Source of the DNA: Acidimicrobiia bacterium | GTDB taxonomy: Bacteria; Actinomycetota; Acidimicrobiia; Spongiisociales; UBA5794 | DNA length: 5,752 nt | NCBI GenBank assembly: GCA_013001485.1 | Contig: JABDMN010000377.1 | Coordinates: 1 to 5,752 of the forward strand | Direction of reading: 5' to 3' | Shown here: positions 5,300-5,752 of the stretch, piece after piece | How the letters are laid out: each line of letters opens with the position of its first letter | Numbering within the stretch: position 1 is the stretch's first letter | The notes under the pieces: generated by a model | Told to the model about the DNA's origin: nothing | Databases searched by the model: none | The model's input: the letters and a program-made list of their open reading frames with translations, nothing else | Made by a program: the position numbers and the translations under genes

Positions 5300-5752
5300 A
5301 TGACCCGAATCACCCGCATCATCGACTCGTGTGTGCTCGTCGACCTCGACGGGCTCGTCACCCTGATCGACCCCGGCAAGTTCGCCTGGGATTGGGAAGA
5401 CGTCGACGTCAACGACATCGGCAAGGTCGACAGGATCCTGGTGACCCATGCTCACGCCGACCACTTCCACCTTCCGTTCGTGCAGTGGTTGACCGACCGC
5501 TTCTCCGCCCCGATCCAGTCGACCGCCGAAGTCGTCACCAGTCTCGCCGACGCCGGAATTGACGCCACGACTGAGCCTTTCGATGGAGTCGTGGTTACGG
5601 AGGCTGCGCACGAGCCGATCCCGGTCGGGCCCGATGTCCCGGCGAACATTGCGTTCGACATCGGAGGCGCCTTCACCCATCCTGGCGACAGCTACAAACT
5701 CGAGCGCTCGGAACGGATCCTGGCCTTGCCGATGTCGCCACCGTGGGGGTCA
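5300..5752 (+). CDS. Metallo-beta-lactamase-fold metal-dependent hydrolase (3' end outside window)
   Basis: 151 codons are present and the frame runs off the right edge, so the protein is incomplete. The N-terminus has the strand pattern of the fold (CVLVDLDGLVTLIDPGKF, 11-28), then THAHADHFH (49-57), the HxHxDH motif in which H50, H52, D54 and H55 bind one or two metal ions. FTHPGDSYKL (125-134) supplies the later His/Asp ligands (H127, D130). The compact arrangement with HPGDSY resembles the UlaG/lactonase-like branch of small cytoplasmic MBL-fold proteins rather than true beta-lactamases; no signal peptide is seen. The substrate cannot be told from the sequence. GGAGG (5288-5292) lies seven bases before the ATG and fixes the start. 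It follows dinB by 78 bases on the same strand and may be co-transcribed or use its own promoter. Confidence 0.87.
   Translation, partial: MTRITRIIDSCVLVDLDGLVTLIDPGKFAWDWEDVDVNDIGKVDRILVTHAHADHFHLPFVQWLTDRFSAPIQSTAEVVTSLADAGIDATTEPFDGVVVTEAAHEPIPVGPDVPANIAFDIGGAFTHPGDSYKLERSERILALPMSPPWGS

Noticed and set aside
4565..5680. Minus-strand open frame (371 codons) spanning the end of dinB and the MBL-fold gene
   Set aside because: It crosses two well-supported plus-strand genes and the gap between them, and its translation shows no motif.

Overview
The window is high-GC bacterial DNA with six protein genes in two opposed groups around a divergent intergenic region (1970-2071). Base composition, the actinobacterial style of the DinB polymerase, TAnnnT-type -10 boxes placed right before start codons without a Shine-Dalgarno, and an NsrR-type regulator with an early Asp suggest a high-GC Actinomycetota, perhaps an uncultured acidimicrobial-type lineage. 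That placement is inference. No tRNA, rRNA, insertion sequence or CRISPR array was seen.

Leftward group (minus strand, 1969 down to 1): an Rrf2-family regulator of NsrR type (1580-1969) is followed 9 bases later by a membrane-anchored copper nitrite reductase, NirK (401-1570), whose Shine-Dalgarno overlaps the regulator's stop codon. The two almost certainly form one operon in which an iron-sulfur NO sensor controls the NO-producing enzyme. A near-perfect inverted/direct repeat array (TTCTTGA / TCAAGAA) lies immediately upstream of the regulator and overlaps its predicted -10 box, a good candidate autoregulatory operator. After a 91-base gap comes a MOSC-domain protein of YiiM type (1-309), cut by the left edge of the window and apparently read from its own leaderless promoter.

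Rightward group (plus strand, 2072 to the end): a 563-residue class-V PLP enzyme related to cysteine desulfurases, with a GGCSCAG motif and a long C-terminal extension (2072-3763); a gap holding a perfect 12-base palindrome; a Y-family DNA polymerase IV (about 3962-5221); and a metallo-beta-lactamase-fold hydrolase running off the right edge (5300-5752).

The well-supported biology is the nsrR-nirK unit. Looser themes are sulfur/molybdenum chemistry (the NifS-like enzyme and the MOSC protein resemble the two halves of a Moco sulfurase) and protection from nitrosative damage (YiiM-type MOSC, translesion polymerase). Both themes rest on gene proximity alone. I did not find an unmistakably new multi-gene system.
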